Shown here piece after piece: positions 49,293-57,819 of a stretch of 64,000 nt of DNA; the stretch's first letter is position 1; each line of letters starts with the position of its first letter. The stretch is from Bdellovibrio bacteriovorus str. Tiberius (lineage in GTDB: Bacteria; Bdellovibrionota; Bdellovibrionia; Bdellovibrionales; Bdellovibrionaceae). The stretch spans positions 1,116,001-1,180,000 of the forward strand of contig NC_019567.1 of the NCBI RefSeq assembly GCF_000317895.1. The letters run 5' to 3'. A program made the position numbers and the translations under genes. A model generated the notes under the pieces. It had not been told where the DNA came from, searched no databases, and saw nothing but the letters and a program-made list of their open reading frames with translations.

Positions 49293-50066
49293 TTAAGTTC
49301 CAGCATCGGGGACTTTGGTTCGCAAGTTGTAAGAATTTATAATTGTCTCAAATCTGCCAGAGCGTTTGAACTTGTCGATGGCAGCATTTAGATTAGAAAT
49401 GGGAATTCCCGCATCCTTCGATATGACGCATTTTGCTCGCACCTCGCCGAGGTCGAAATTGAGTTTGGATATTTTGGGGTGTCTAATTTTGAAATAGTTA
49501 TATTCGATATCGGTCATAATAGCGTAGTCGATTCGTCTATTAAGAAGTTTGAGGAGATTGCTTTGGGTTGTGGGGGCATCTTCTCTTATGACGAAATGTC
49601 TCTCAAAGTAGCTTTCAAGCTTTGGGTAGCGATAATTGACTAGTGTACCAATAGTCTTTCCTTCTAGCTTATGTATTTCGGTCTTCTCTAACGTCACAAT
49701 AACGTCTCGGTTACGATAGAGATCTGTCGACCAAAGAACGTCGGTTTTCAGAGATTGCCAGCTTTCATTCATATGGCAGATCATTTGTACTTTCTTTGTT
49801 TTGAATGCTTGAGTTAGCCTTTTTTTAGGAATTGTCACGGTTGTCGTCGTAAATCCTATTTCTTTGAGAAGCTCTACCCCTATTTCAAGGAGAATGCCTT
49901 TTTCCACTGTAGGATTGGTATAGTTTTCGTAGCTTATATAGGCTAGCGGCGGAGTGTGGCTGGATGTGATGGCATATAAGATATTTCTCTTAGTGCGACC
50001 CTCTGCGGATACAGAAGTTAAAAGGAATGTGACGATCAAAGATAATAGGAACGGCATTTTTCTCAT
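49293..50066 (-). CDS. Periplasmic solute-binding-like protein (SBP_bac_3 type)
   Basis: A 257-residue protein with signal peptide ending SAEG. The order ILYAITSSHTPPLAYISYEN, EKGILLEIGVELLKEIGFTT, VQMICHMNESWQSLKTDVLW and LEGKTIGTLVNYRYPKLES follows family-3 extracellular solute-binding proteins (binding-site start, two-lobe hinge). No transporter genes are nearby, so it may act as a sensor or unconnected receptor. A ligand such as an amino acid is typical but unproven. Moderate confidence. Confidence 0.65.
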   Translation of the reverse strand: MRKMPFLLSLIVTFLLTSVSAEGRTKRNILYAITSSHTPPLAYISYENYTNPTVEKGILLEIGVELLKEIGFTTTTVTIPKKRLTQAFKTKKVQMICHMNESWQSLKTDVLWSTDLYRNRDVIVTLEKTEIHKLEGKTIGTLVNYRYPKLESYFERHFVIREDAPTTQSNLLKLLNRRIDYAIMTDIEYNYFKIRHPKISKLNFDLGEVRAKCVISKDAGIPISNLNAAIDKFKRSGRFETIINSYNLRTKVPDAGT

Positions 50067-50117
50067 GGCTGTTCTATTAAGGTATTCGATGCAATAAAGG
50101 GATTACATGAAGGTTAT

Positions 50118-50735
50118 TTAAGGAGAAACTGTTTCCCGGTGTATATCTTGAAGCTTTTTTTGGCGTCTTTGTGCGCGAAGCCGGCTTAGGGAGACGGCAT
50201 TCACTCCGAGATATGAGGCAATCAAGTACTGCGGAATGCGATTTATGATCTCAGAATAAGTGTGGTTGAAGTTTTCATATCGTTGCATTAGTGGCAAGCA
50301 GAGCATGTCGTATTCCCTCTGCTCCTTTTCGATAAGTGCTTGTTCGACTAAACACCGGCCAAGGATGTTCCAGCAGATATGGCGTTGGTAAAGTTCCGCA
50401 ATATCTTTGTATTGAATGAAAGTAATTGAAGTTTCTTCTAAGGCCTCTACGGAAAATGAACACAATGTTGAGCCTTTTGGGAGAGTCGTGTAAGGCGAAG
50501 TGATACGGTTTTCCCAGGAAAACTTTTTAACTTTAGGTTCATTGTTGTGATCGTTGTAGTAGGATACTAAGAGTCCTTTTTTTACGTATGCCACGATATC
50601 AGAGGGTTCGTCTTGTCTGAAAAGAAGCTCTTTCTTTTTTAAAACCTTATCCTTTGTCAGATGACAGAAGTAATCCCATTCCTCTGGAGGAATATCGGCT
50701 AGTTGCGAAAGTCTTTTAAAGAGAGGTATTGCCAT
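50118..50735 (-). CDS. Crp/Fnr-family regulator
   Basis: A 205-residue cytoplasmic protein. Residues ~5-115 form a cyclic-nucleotide-binding-like jelly roll (FRQDEPSDIVAYVKKGLLVS, SYTTLPKGSTLCSFSVEALE-like strands). Residues ~165-195, RIPQYLIASYLGVNAVSLSR with LRAQRR after it, are a helix-turn-helix of the Crp type. The phosphate-binding cassette is not typical, so the ligand may not be cAMP. A TGTTTC/GAAACA dyad lies 93 bp upstream and a TGTTTCC stretch is inside its last codons (50115-50135). It is a candidate controller of the dyad, but its own predicted half-site spacing differs. Confidence 0.75.
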   Translation of the reverse strand: MAIPLFKRLSQLADIPPEEWDYFCHLTKDKVLKKKELLFRQDEPSDIVAYVKKGLLVSYYNDHNNEPKVKKFSWENRITSPYTTLPKGSTLCSFSVEALEETSITFIQYKDIAELYQRHICWNILGRCLVEQALIEKEQREYDMLCLPLMQRYENFNHTYSEIINRIPQYLIASYLGVNAVSLSRLRAQRRQKKLQDIHRETVSP

Positions 50736-50827
50736 TGGTTTGCCTAAAAGTGAAGTCCTTTACATATTAGACAATAGCCTATAGTAGTAGCCGATAGCCG
50801 GGATATTAAGGTTAAATCATTTTTTAC

Positions 50828-50862
50828 TGTTTCCTTGCCCGCAGCATAGTGCTGCGGAAACA
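50828..50862. promoter_or_regulatory. TGTTTC-N23-GAAACA dyad (site J)
   Basis: Perfect arms, 23-bp spacer with an inner CGCAGCA/TGCTGCG pairing, giving a nested hairpin CTGTTTC...GAAACAG. It is 93 bp before the Crp/Fnr gene and 7 bp after the PLD stop, so it may also terminate that gene. Confidence 0.6.
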
Positions 50863-50868
50863 GATCAG

Positions 50869-53004
50869 TTAGAAGTACGACTCTCCCCAGCCAAGAAGAA
50901 TGCTATTTATCCATGAAACCCTCTGTTGTTCGGTCATTTTTTTACTTTTCTTCATAAGGTCTAGCGTGAGACTCCGAATTTCTGTGGCAGTTTTCTTGGA
51001 TAGAATCAAGGTGCCAGCTTCGGTGTCATGAATGAAGCTGCGATGGTTGAGGTTTATACTGCTGATGAAGCTGAGCTCGTTGTCGATAACTAGTATTTTG
51101 GCGTGCATTATGCTTTTGGGTATTTGCCACAGAAGGATATCCATTTCATTGAGGTGCCGATTTAACCCGTCTTTGCTGACGTCTTCTGCGATCTTGGGTG
51201 TCCCGTCTCCACCCAAATTAATACTTGTCAATAATTTGATTTTAACCCCGCGGGTATTCGCTTTGCTCAAGGCTTGGCTAATAGCGTTTGTTGGTCGGAA
51301 GTATGGAGTCGTGATTAGGATCTCCTTTGAAGAGCTATTGATTAGATCGACATAGATCTTTTCGAGTTGGAAGTTGTCGAAGTAGGGAACCGATAGGATG
51401 TGTCTGACAGCGAGGTCTGTTCTTTGGGTGGCATCTTCGGATCTTGTTGGAATGGCGGTGGAGTGGTAGCCATCCCCCTTAATGCTCCTGTGCCAAAAGG
51501 CTAAGGTCTGACTTAGAACGGATTCAACATATTCTGAGCCAGTGATTTTTATCTCGAAATCTTCGTAGAATACGTATGGGGCTTCGCCGCCTGCGTAATT
51601 TGTTAGTCTTAAAAAGCGAGCGTAATTTGGTCTTTCTCGAAATAGATATGAGTCGCGGATATTTCGCCCGCCGGTAAATACGAAGTTTGCAGATGGAGTA
51701 GTGGAAGAATGACCGATAAGAAGCTTGATGTGATTGACACGATGGAATTGATCAAGGAGGTCCCCGTCATCATTGTTGGAGGGCGTATAGGAATAGTATT
51801 GGATTTTTACATTGTGTGTATTCACTGCAAGCGATTCTAGTATGGCTCTATCTTTTTGTGCCAAGGCAAATCCGTAGTCTGGTACGATGACTCTTATTTG
51901 GGTTCCTTTGAGGGCATGATAGCGCAGCGCTCGTGCAAGAATGAGTCCGTGAAAATCGGCCGAGAAGTTGAGTGAAGATATCCAAATGATATCTAAATTT
52001 GGTGCTTTGGAAAAATCAAGATGGGCCTCCGGATTGTTTTTCAGAAAGTCTTCTTTGGACAAAGAGCTACCAGTGAGGGCCTTCACTTTTTCGTTTATGG
52101 AGTCGTAGGTTTCTTTTAAGGGCATTATCTGCGCTGCGGGTTGTGGGCATGTAACATAGCGGTAGTCAGCATCGTAGAAAACGCGTTCTGGCCCACTTAG
52201 GTCGTTATTGGATGGGAGCGAGCAAGTTTCTATCTGCGTAGCGATCTTATAATACTGAGGAGACAATAGTTTGATGCTAATAAGGTTTATTTCATGGCTC
52301 CAGGTATTGGTCTGTTCGGGGTCATAGAATAGAAATTTGCATTTTGTAACTTCCGGACTAAAGCTATAGCGATATAGATGGCCGCTGTCATTTTTGTTTG
52401 ACCAGTTAAATTCGACGCTGCGGCTAGTTGTGTCTGTCAGGAAAAGAAACCCGCTCCTATAGGATATGTCACCGTCGCATTCTAAGCGTGCTTTCAAAGG
52501 TTTTGAGACCTTGGGTTCGCCACTGAATCCTTTTTTTGATTGTGGCAATTTGTTTTCCAAGCGTAATGTATATGAACGAAAGAGATTGTGTTCAAGCGGA
52601 AATGGACTTCCTGCTTCTGCAGAGCCAATGCGATAGCTATTTTGCTCCGTTATCGATAGGACCTCTTCTTTATTGTGCAAATAAATTGGTGAAAGATGTG
52701 TTGTTCCGTAACTGCCGGTGAGATTGTTAGCTTTTTCAGCGTAATAGCTTCTTTGTTTCAAAAGATGCTCTCCAAAATTTAGGTCTTCAATGGCAGCATC
52801 CCTCTTAAAGTTAATTGAAAAGACATCGCGGTGTTGAATATGTAGCCAATTTCGGTTCCAGAGTTCAGCAAGAGCGCTGTCTATATCGAGAACCTTTAAA
52901 ATGGCGTCGTCGACGGATTGTGCTCCATTTGGAGTTCGTTTTATGCTTTGACATGAAAGCAACAGGCAGATTGAAAAAATCGTCGATAGTTGTCGGAACT
53001 TCAT
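50869..53004 (-). CDS. PLD-superfamily lipoprotein with diverged first HKD
   Basis: ATG 53004 follows AAAGGAGAGTC; the lipobox is LLSC. The 711-residue protein has two PLD-type halves. The second motif, MHAKILVIDNELSFISSINL, is a canonical HxKxxxxD. The first, NHIKLLIGHSSTTPSANFVF, keeps H and K but has His instead of the final Asp (H-I-K-L-L-I-G-H). The N-terminal ~300 residues are not PLD and may form a separate beta domain. Predicted to be an outer- or inner-membrane lipid-anchored phospholipase or cardiolipin-synthase-like enzyme; a nuclease is also possible. Confidence 0.75.
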   Translation of the reverse strand: MKFRQLSTIFSICLLLSCQSIKRTPNGAQSVDDAILKVLDIDSALAELWNRNWLHIQHRDVFSINFKRDAAIEDLNFGEHLLKQRSYYAEKANNLTGSYGTTHLSPIYLHNKEEVLSITEQNSYRIGSAEAGSPFPLEHNLFRSYTLRLENKLPQSKKGFSGEPKVSKPLKARLECDGDISYRSGFLFLTDTTSRSVEFNWSNKNDSGHLYRYSFSPEVTKCKFLFYDPEQTNTWSHEINLISIKLLSPQYYKIATQIETCSLPSNNDLSGPERVFYDADYRYVTCPQPAAQIMPLKETYDSINEKVKALTGSSLSKEDFLKNNPEAHLDFSKAPNLDIIWISSLNFSADFHGLILARALRYHALKGTQIRVIVPDYGFALAQKDRAILESLAVNTHNVKIQYYSYTPSNNDDGDLLDQFHRVNHIKLLIGHSSTTPSANFVFTGGRNIRDSYLFRERPNYARFLRLTNYAGGEAPYVFYEDFEIKITGSEYVESVLSQTLAFWHRSIKGDGYHSTAIPTRSEDATQRTDLAVRHILSVPYFDNFQLEKIYVDLINSSSKEILITTPYFRPTNAISQALSKANTRGVKIKLLTSINLGGDGTPKIAEDVSKDGLNRHLNEMDILLWQIPKSIMHAKILVIDNELSFISSINLNHRSFIHDTEAGTLILSKKTATEIRSLTLDLMKKSKKMTEQQRVSWINSILLGWGESYF

Positions 53005-53107
53005 GACTCTCCTTTGAATCTTGGTGAATGATATACACCTCTTCGGCATTCCCCTTTCAAAGTAAATACGAATAAGTGCAAGAACGTTGTTTTTGGATGG
53101 AGCGGGC

Positions 53108-53127
53108 GCATGTCTGGCATGTCTGGC
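53108..53127 (+). promoter_or_regulatory. Tandem enhancer-like motif (best copy)
   Basis: GCATGTCTGGCATGTCTGGC: two perfect GCATGTCTG units, oriented toward the sigma-54-type promoter 63 bp downstream. Confidence 0.65.
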
Positions 53128-53189
53128 TTTATGTCCTGCAGGCAGATTGGTGCGACCTTAATTTGTATTCGATTTGGTTAGATTTCGAA

Positions 53190-53205
53190 AGGTCGCAAAT
53201 TTGCA
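53190..53205 (+). promoter_or_regulatory. Sigma-54-type promoter of the 53231 operon
   Basis: AGGTCGCAAATTTGCA has GG-N10-GC and a perfect TTGCA -12 box; the -24 box is weaker. The leader to the ATG is about 13 nt, which includes AAGGAGAG. Confidence 0.5.
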
Positions 53206-53230
53206 TGGGATTGAGACATAAGGAGAGTTT

Positions 53231-53566
53231 ATGAAAATTTCAAAACTATTTTTGGTTCTGGTTCTAGCTGTGACGTCAGGGGTTTCGACAATTGCATTTG
53301 CCGAACAAAATGAGCCTTTGATGGGCAAATTACAAGTGAATTCAGGCAATGCGGAATGTCCCGCGACGATTATAGTTGCGGAAGGAAATGAAAAGTATTG
53401 CGCAAAATTTGAGTTTGTAGATTCTTGGTTACAGCAAAGCGTGGCCCGCATGTTGGTAAAGCATGAGTCTTTGATCTTTTTCGGGGAATTCGAAAAACGG
53501 CAAGTAGCGCGAGGCTCTTCAAAGTATATTTATCTCATTTCTTACGTTAGTGCCGCCTTGGAGTAG
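53231..53566 (+). CDS. Small exported protein preceding a hydrolase
   Basis: A 111-residue protein with signal peptide ending IAFAEQ and a ribosome site AAGGAGAGTTT. The mature part has two Cys (ECPATI, KYCAKF), likely a disulfide, and is otherwise beta-rich. Ten bp separate it from the exported alpha/beta hydrolase in the same operon. It may help fold, bind or inhibit that enzyme; inference from linkage only. No family recognised. Confidence 0.6.
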   Translation: MKISKLFLVLVLAVTSGVSTIAFAEQNEPLMGKLQVNSGNAECPATIIVAEGNEKYCAKFEFVDSWLQQSVARMLVKHESLIFFGEFEKRQVARGSSKYIYLISYVSAALE

Positions 53567-53576
53567 GGAGGTCGCT

Positions 53577-54530
53577 ATGCTTAGTCGGATTACAGGCTTC
53601 TTGTGTTTGATGTGTCTTGTGTCTCAGGCTCAAGCAAAAGCTAATCTCTGTGAAGTGTGGCAGCCGGCGTATTCTCAGAACGCCGAGCTACCAGCTCATC
53701 ACTTCGGTGTATTGAATACAGGCGGGGGAGAGGTTTACTATCGGTATTTCGATGATGGCTCAACAGGTCCACTCGTTGTGCTGTTCTCAGGGCTTCCTGG
53801 AGCGAATTACCTCTCCGATTTTGCTGCCCGTCTGTATTCGAAAGGCAAGAGTGTTTTGATTTTGGACTATCCAGGAAAAATGAATACTTCGCTTGCGGGC
53901 AAAGCATCGATCCAGTTTCTTATGGATCAGTTTTATCATGTCTTTCATGCTCTAGGCATTTCCAGGCATGAGTCCTGGTACTTTGTTGGTGTTTCTATGG
54001 GCGGCCCCATTGCCGCGGGAATGGCCACGAACGCAGATGGCCGCGTGAAAGGTGTTATTTTTATGAATCCGGTGGGCCTGGATGTGAAGTATTCACCAAC
54101 ACAAAAGATCGCACAGGTCCCTGGGTTGAATTTGATCGTCGCCCCATGGGTGATGAAATCAGAAGTTCGGAAGAATATTGAGCAGGGGCTGGGTTGTTCA
54201 GGAAGATATTTGAATTTGCTGCGGGAACAGAATCTCTATTTGAGGTCTTATCAAGATAGAGTCAATTATCTGAATCTGATTTCCAACTATGCGATGAAGA
54301 ATTCGACAGGAGTGTATCGCTCATTCGCCAAGGCTCATGTCGCGTCTCTTATTATTGGCGGCGACGATATGCAGGATTCTCGGGCGAATCGGGAGCAGAT
54401 TAATCAGTTACGGGTGATTTTGCCAAAAGCTCGATTTGTAGCCGTCAGGAATACCTCTCATTTTCCTTTTATAGAAAATCCGGCAGATACCCTTGATGAG
54501 GTAGTTCGATTTGTGGATTCACTGAATTGA
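53577..54530 (+). CDS. Exported alpha/beta hydrolase (GxSxG)
   Basis: ATG 53577 follows GGGAGGTCGCT; the upstream in-frame start lacks a signal. Signal peptide MLSRITGFLCLMCLVSQAQA. The fold markers are LVVLFSGLPGANYLSDFAAR (oxyanion G-L-P-G), VLILDYPGKMNTSLAG, YFVGVSMGGPIAAG (nucleophile Ser in G-V-S-M-G) and, late, VAVRNTSHFPFIENPADTL with the catalytic His. Typical of esterases, epoxide hydrolases and haloalkane dehalogenases. In this window it would act outside the cytoplasm, possibly on prey lipids. Driven by the sigma-54-type promoter of the operon. Confidence 0.85.
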   Translation: MLSRITGFLCLMCLVSQAQAKANLCEVWQPAYSQNAELPAHHFGVLNTGGGEVYYRYFDDGSTGPLVVLFSGLPGANYLSDFAARLYSKGKSVLILDYPGKMNTSLAGKASIQFLMDQFYHVFHALGISRHESWYFVGVSMGGPIAAGMATNADGRVKGVIFMNPVGLDVKYSPTQKIAQVPGLNLIVAPWVMKSEVRKNIEQGLGCSGRYLNLLREQNLYLRSYQDRVNYLNLISNYAMKNSTGVYRSFAKAHVASLIIGGDDMQDSRANREQINQLRVILPKARFVAVRNTSHFPFIENPADTLDEVVRFVDSLN

Positions 54531-54680
54531 TTTCCGGCGGGAGGTCTGATGTAAGTGTCCAGTGTGTCTGGATAAATTATTTGCACGTTTAATGTCCCGT
54601 TTTTACTTTGGCAACTGTTGTGATAATGATTCATTTTTTACGAAGGCCCTAAAATACATTTTTAAATAGGAGAAATTGAA

Positions 54681-55412
54681 ATGGATAGACGTACTTTTCT
54701 AAAAAATGCTGGCATCGCGGCAGCTGCTGGCACAGCAATGAGTGTGAATGGAAATGCATTTGCGATGGCTCGTAAGCCAACGCCCCCTACTGGGAACGAT
54801 TATCGTAAATACCTTCAAGCGAAAGATATCTCAAAGACAACATTGTCAGCGATGAAAAAGATTCAGCGAGAGGAAATCTTGGATCTTGCGCTGAAGAGAA
54901 TTCCCACTCCAGATCGTGTAGAGCAAATTTTTGAAACGGTAATGACTCACATTGTTGCTGAAGAGCAGAACGATGTTGAGATGACAATGAGTACTATGAT
55001 CGAGAACCCAGTATTCGAGGATGTTGCCGCCGGTGCGATTATCCAAGGGCACAAGAATATTGCGGCGGACTATGCGGGAAGATTCAACTCTTTCCCATCG
55101 ATGAAGAGAACAATTACAAACTTTATGGTTGATGCACAAGGGGTTTGGGTGGAGCTAATCTGGGAAGGCTATCAGAGAGATTCCGTAAAAGGGGTCAAGC
55201 CTCCCAAGAATGTTGAAAAATTTGTGCTGCCGGTTGCCGCGTACTTTGATGTTAATGAACAAGGTTTGATTTCTCGCGAGACGGCTTACTATGACCAGTA
55301 TTTGGGGTTAGTCAATTTGGATATTCTTCCAGATGTAATTAACAACAAGGCATTGTTGTTATTGGTGAATCCGGGGCTAGTTACTCGTCTTGATAGGAAG
55401 GGATATAGATAG
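54681..55412 (+). CDS. Tat-exported SnoaL/NTF2-like protein
   Basis: A 243-residue protein beginning MDRRTFLKNAGIAAAAGTAM, a Tat signal (RRTFLK). The mature part contains MTMSTMIENPVFEDVAAGAI, GRFNSFPSMKRTITNFMVDA and VWVELIWEGYQRDSVKG, the cone-fold pattern of SnoaL-like ester/polyketide cyclases and NTF2-like domains (helix, then curved sheet with H-x-V-x-W-x-x-x-G). Folded before export, it probably binds a cofactor or small ligand. It stands alone after a 150-bp gap in which I see no clear promoter. Confidence 0.65.
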   Translation: MDRRTFLKNAGIAAAAGTAMSVNGNAFAMARKPTPPTGNDYRKYLQAKDISKTTLSAMKKIQREEILDLALKRIPTPDRVEQIFETVMTHIVAEEQNDVEMTMSTMIENPVFEDVAAGAIIQGHKNIAADYAGRFNSFPSMKRTITNFMVDAQGVWVELIWEGYQRDSVKGVKPPKNVEKFVLPVAAYFDVNEQGLISRETAYYDQYLGLVNLDILPDVINNKALLLLVNPGLVTRLDRKGYR

Positions 55413-55434
55413 GATTGCCAGAGCATTCCTATCT
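55407..55434. terminator. Hairpin at convergent gene ends
   Basis: AGATAGGA and TCCTATCT pair over 8 bp, bridging the ends of the Tat protein (55412) and Lcl lipoprotein (55429) genes. Partly coding, no T-run. Confidence 0.35.
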
Positions 55435-57630
55435 GCCTACGCATCGGGCTGCCGTTGTCGAAGACGACCTCGTCGACCACAAAATCTGGCCCGATGCAGA
55501 ACTTGCGATCGTGTGGTTAAAAGTATAGGCGTCTATTCTAGAGGCGTTTGTTGAATTTAAAGTCGCGGTCCAGGCATTCTTGTTTGGATTGTCTGGAATT
55601 ACGTATCTCAGCCCATTTTTCTCGGCTTCCAAGTAGTCCCAACGTGTCGGTAGGCGCCAAGCCACTTTCGGACTAGAGTTGATTCCGAGGCCAGCTTTTG
55701 AAGCATTGTCGATCGAGGGATCAGTAGAAGTAAAGTGACTTCCATCGTCTTCGTAGCAGCCACTAATTGCTTGCCCGGTGGTTGCTTGGTAGCTGGCGTT
55801 GTCACAGTAGTCTGCAGGGTCGTCCTGTGCGAAAGGGTTCCCTGTGATGTTGTTGCTTCCAGAGGCTTTGCACCAGTTTGTGTCAGTGGAGATCAAGGAA
55901 CTCCAGATCAATCCAGTGGCCTGATCTTGCCAAACTTCACGGCCCTTTGTCGTCAAGCCGGCACCGCTTACAGCGCCGGTTCTTGTAACTAGTTTCCATG
56001 TGGATTGGCCAGCATGGCCATTGGTTTCTCCATTCCAAGTTGCATTGGTTCCGAACGTAGTTGCGCAGTCGGCAATACGGCCACTGATCGTACTCTGAGT
56101 CGTACCGCAAGTGGTAGCTCCCCAGCCAGTCCTGTTTACCACGGTAATACTATTTCCGTCTTTACCCTCATCGTCCTTTAGAATGTCGGGAATCGGTCGG
56201 TAGCCTGAGGGCAGCACATTGGTCCCTGCAAAAGTGGATGTTTCTGCTCCTTGGGATATTTGTACAGTTCCCTTGGTTCGTGCCATATTTGACCTTTGGG
56301 GGCTATAGGATCCTGTCACTCCGAGGATTGTTATTCCTAACTTAATATTGCTAGCCAAGAGATTTGGTTCTGAAACGGAACACGTATGGGTTCCATTTTG
56401 ATACCCTGTAGGAATGGAGGCTGAGGTGCTGCCGGCGATAGAAATGTTACCACCCGCAGTATCAGAGACATATCGGTTTGCTGCCGTAGAGCATTGCGCG
56501 GTATTGAATTGGTTATCCGAGCAGTTGTTGTGGGCTATTGTAGCTGTTCCCGATACGCCGAAAATAGTCTTTCCTGAAATAATATTTGAGGCCGTGAGGT
56601 TTACATCTGAGACACTGGCGGTGGATGATCCGGTGTAGTATCCCGTTGGAATTGAGACGGATAGCGTATTGGTACCTGTGATGTTGGTACCAAGTGTAGG
56701 CGTAACGTAGCGATTTGAGGCTGTCGAGCATTGGCCCGAGTTGAGTTGATCGTCGGAGCAGGGGGCGTAAGCGACGGTGGCGGTTCCTGCCACGCCAAAG
56801 ATGGTTTTCCCTGAAATAACATTTGATGCCGTGAGGTTTACATCTGAGACACTGGCGGTGGAAGATCCGGTATAGTATCCAGTCGGAATTGAGACGGATA
56901 GCGTATTGGTACCTGTGATGTTAGTGCCAAGAGTGGGCGTGACATAACGGTTTGCAGTTGTAGAGCATTGGCTCGCATTCAGTTGGTTGTCGCCGCATAG
57001 AGAGTATGCAGGAGTAAGGCTTCCGGCAACTCCGAAGACAGACACGCCGGACCTAATGTTTGCTGATGTTAGTGCTGCATCGGTGAATGAGCAGGATTTA
57101 CCACTATAGAATCCCGTAGGGATGCTGCTGGTTAGTGTAGTTGAGGCTAAAATATTCGTCCAAAGTGAAATATTACTACCGGCCGTGCCCGTGACATAGC
57201 GATTGGCTGCCGTGGAGCACTGGCCGGCATTGATTTGATCATCCGAACAGGCTGCATAAGCAGCGGAGGCGGATCCTGCAACACCAAAGATAGATTTACC
57301 GGAAACTATGTTGGCGGATAATAGGTTGGAATCTTGGGCGGTGGCCATTGAGCTTCCATCATAATAACCTCTTGGAATTGAGATGGATAGTTGTCCGCCG
57401 AGTGAAAAAATATTGTTGCCGAGGTTAGAGGTTACATAGCGCCCAGAGGTGTGACATGGTTGCGGATTGAATATGTCATCTGAGCATGTCGGAAGACTGC
57501 TGGGTGTCTCAGGAAGGCCTGCCGAATAGGTAGGGTCTATATTTCCCGAGTCGTCTGCAAAAGGATTTTCGCACCCTAATAGGTGAGGAATTGTAAAAAG
57601 TAAAGTTACTAACGTGCTGGTTTTGAACAT
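55429..57630 (-). CDS. Lcl/DUF1566-type repeat lipoprotein, third copy
   Basis: A 733-residue protein with lipobox LLGC. Six or so repeats of ~75-80 residues carry C-S-D-D-Q-x-N-x-x-Q-C, R-Y-V-T, S-I-P-T-G-Y-Y-T-G, D-V-N-L-T-A-S-N and T-I-F-G-V-A-G. Two adjacent repeats are almost identical even at DNA level (237-bp period, around 56560-56980). The C-terminal Lcl/DUF1566 domain shows VWQDQATGLIWSSL, WRLPTRWDYLEAE and a final ARCVGR. It has the most repeats of the three copies, so repeat number may vary by recombination. Surface-exposed adhesin-like role is plausible. Confidence 0.8.
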   Translation of the reverse strand: MFKTSTLVTLLFTIPHLLGCENPFADDSGNIDPTYSAGLPETPSSLPTCSDDIFNPQPCHTSGRYVTSNLGNNIFSLGGQLSISIPRGYYDGSSMATAQDSNLLSANIVSGKSIFGVAGSASAAYAACSDDQINAGQCSTAANRYVTGTAGSNISLWTNILASTTLTSSIPTGFYSGKSCSFTDAALTSANIRSGVSVFGVAGSLTPAYSLCGDNQLNASQCSTTANRYVTPTLGTNITGTNTLSVSIPTGYYTGSSTASVSDVNLTASNVISGKTIFGVAGTATVAYAPCSDDQLNSGQCSTASNRYVTPTLGTNITGTNTLSVSIPTGYYTGSSTASVSDVNLTASNIISGKTIFGVSGTATIAHNNCSDNQFNTAQCSTAANRYVSDTAGGNISIAGSTSASIPTGYQNGTHTCSVSEPNLLASNIKLGITILGVTGSYSPQRSNMARTKGTVQISQGAETSTFAGTNVLPSGYRPIPDILKDDEGKDGNSITVVNRTGWGATTCGTTQSTISGRIADCATTFGTNATWNGETNGHAGQSTWKLVTRTGAVSGAGLTTKGREVWQDQATGLIWSSLISTDTNWCKASGSNNITGNPFAQDDPADYCDNASYQATTGQAISGCYEDDGSHFTSTDPSIDNASKAGLGINSSPKVAWRLPTRWDYLEAEKNGLRYVIPDNPNKNAWTATLNSTNASRIDAYTFNHTIASSASGQILWSTRSSSTTAARCVGR
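56560..56980 (-). repeat. 237-bp tandem repeat within the lipoprotein gene
   Basis: Two copies with a period of 237 bp (79 codons) differ at few positions, for example GTGAGGTTTACATCTGAG at 56594 and 56831. Conservation at silent sites points to recent duplication or gene conversion. Confidence 0.75.
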
Positions 57631-57673
57631 TGTGTTCTCCGTCCAAACTCTTCATCCGTGAATTTGGGGCTAA

Positions 57674-57726
57674 TTAAGTGCATTGCACACTTAAGTTATC
57701 GGTTCTGATTTAACCTTTCTGAACCG
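57674..57726. promoter_or_regulatory. Pair of dyads upstream of the Lcl lipoprotein
   Basis: TTAAGTG...CACTTAA (57674-57694) and CGGTTC...GAACCG (57700-57726) sit 44-96 bp before the 57630 start. This gene lacks the TGTTTC/GAAACA dyad found before its paralogues. Operators or hairpins; function unknown. The rest of 57631-57819 shows nothing clear. Confidence 0.3.
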
Positions 57727-57819
57727 CTGCCACCAATAGTCCGATTATTACTGTTCCTCGCTCTTGTCTCTTTGTAAACATCAAACAATTTATTTAGTGT
57801 GGTGAATTTGCTTTTTTGA

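Noticed and set aside
50115-50135. GAGAAACTGTTTCCC at the end of the Crp/Fnr gene as another dyad
   Set aside because: Arms are back to back with no 22-24 bp spacer, and the sequence is coding.
54557-54590. Partial TGTCTGGATAAATTATTTGCA considered as a sigma-54-type promoter
   Set aside because: GG and GC are 11 bp apart instead of 10.
56414-57000. Near-identical repeats considered as a CRISPR array
   Set aside because: Repeats are 237 bp, in frame and protein-coding; no short repeat/spacer alternation.
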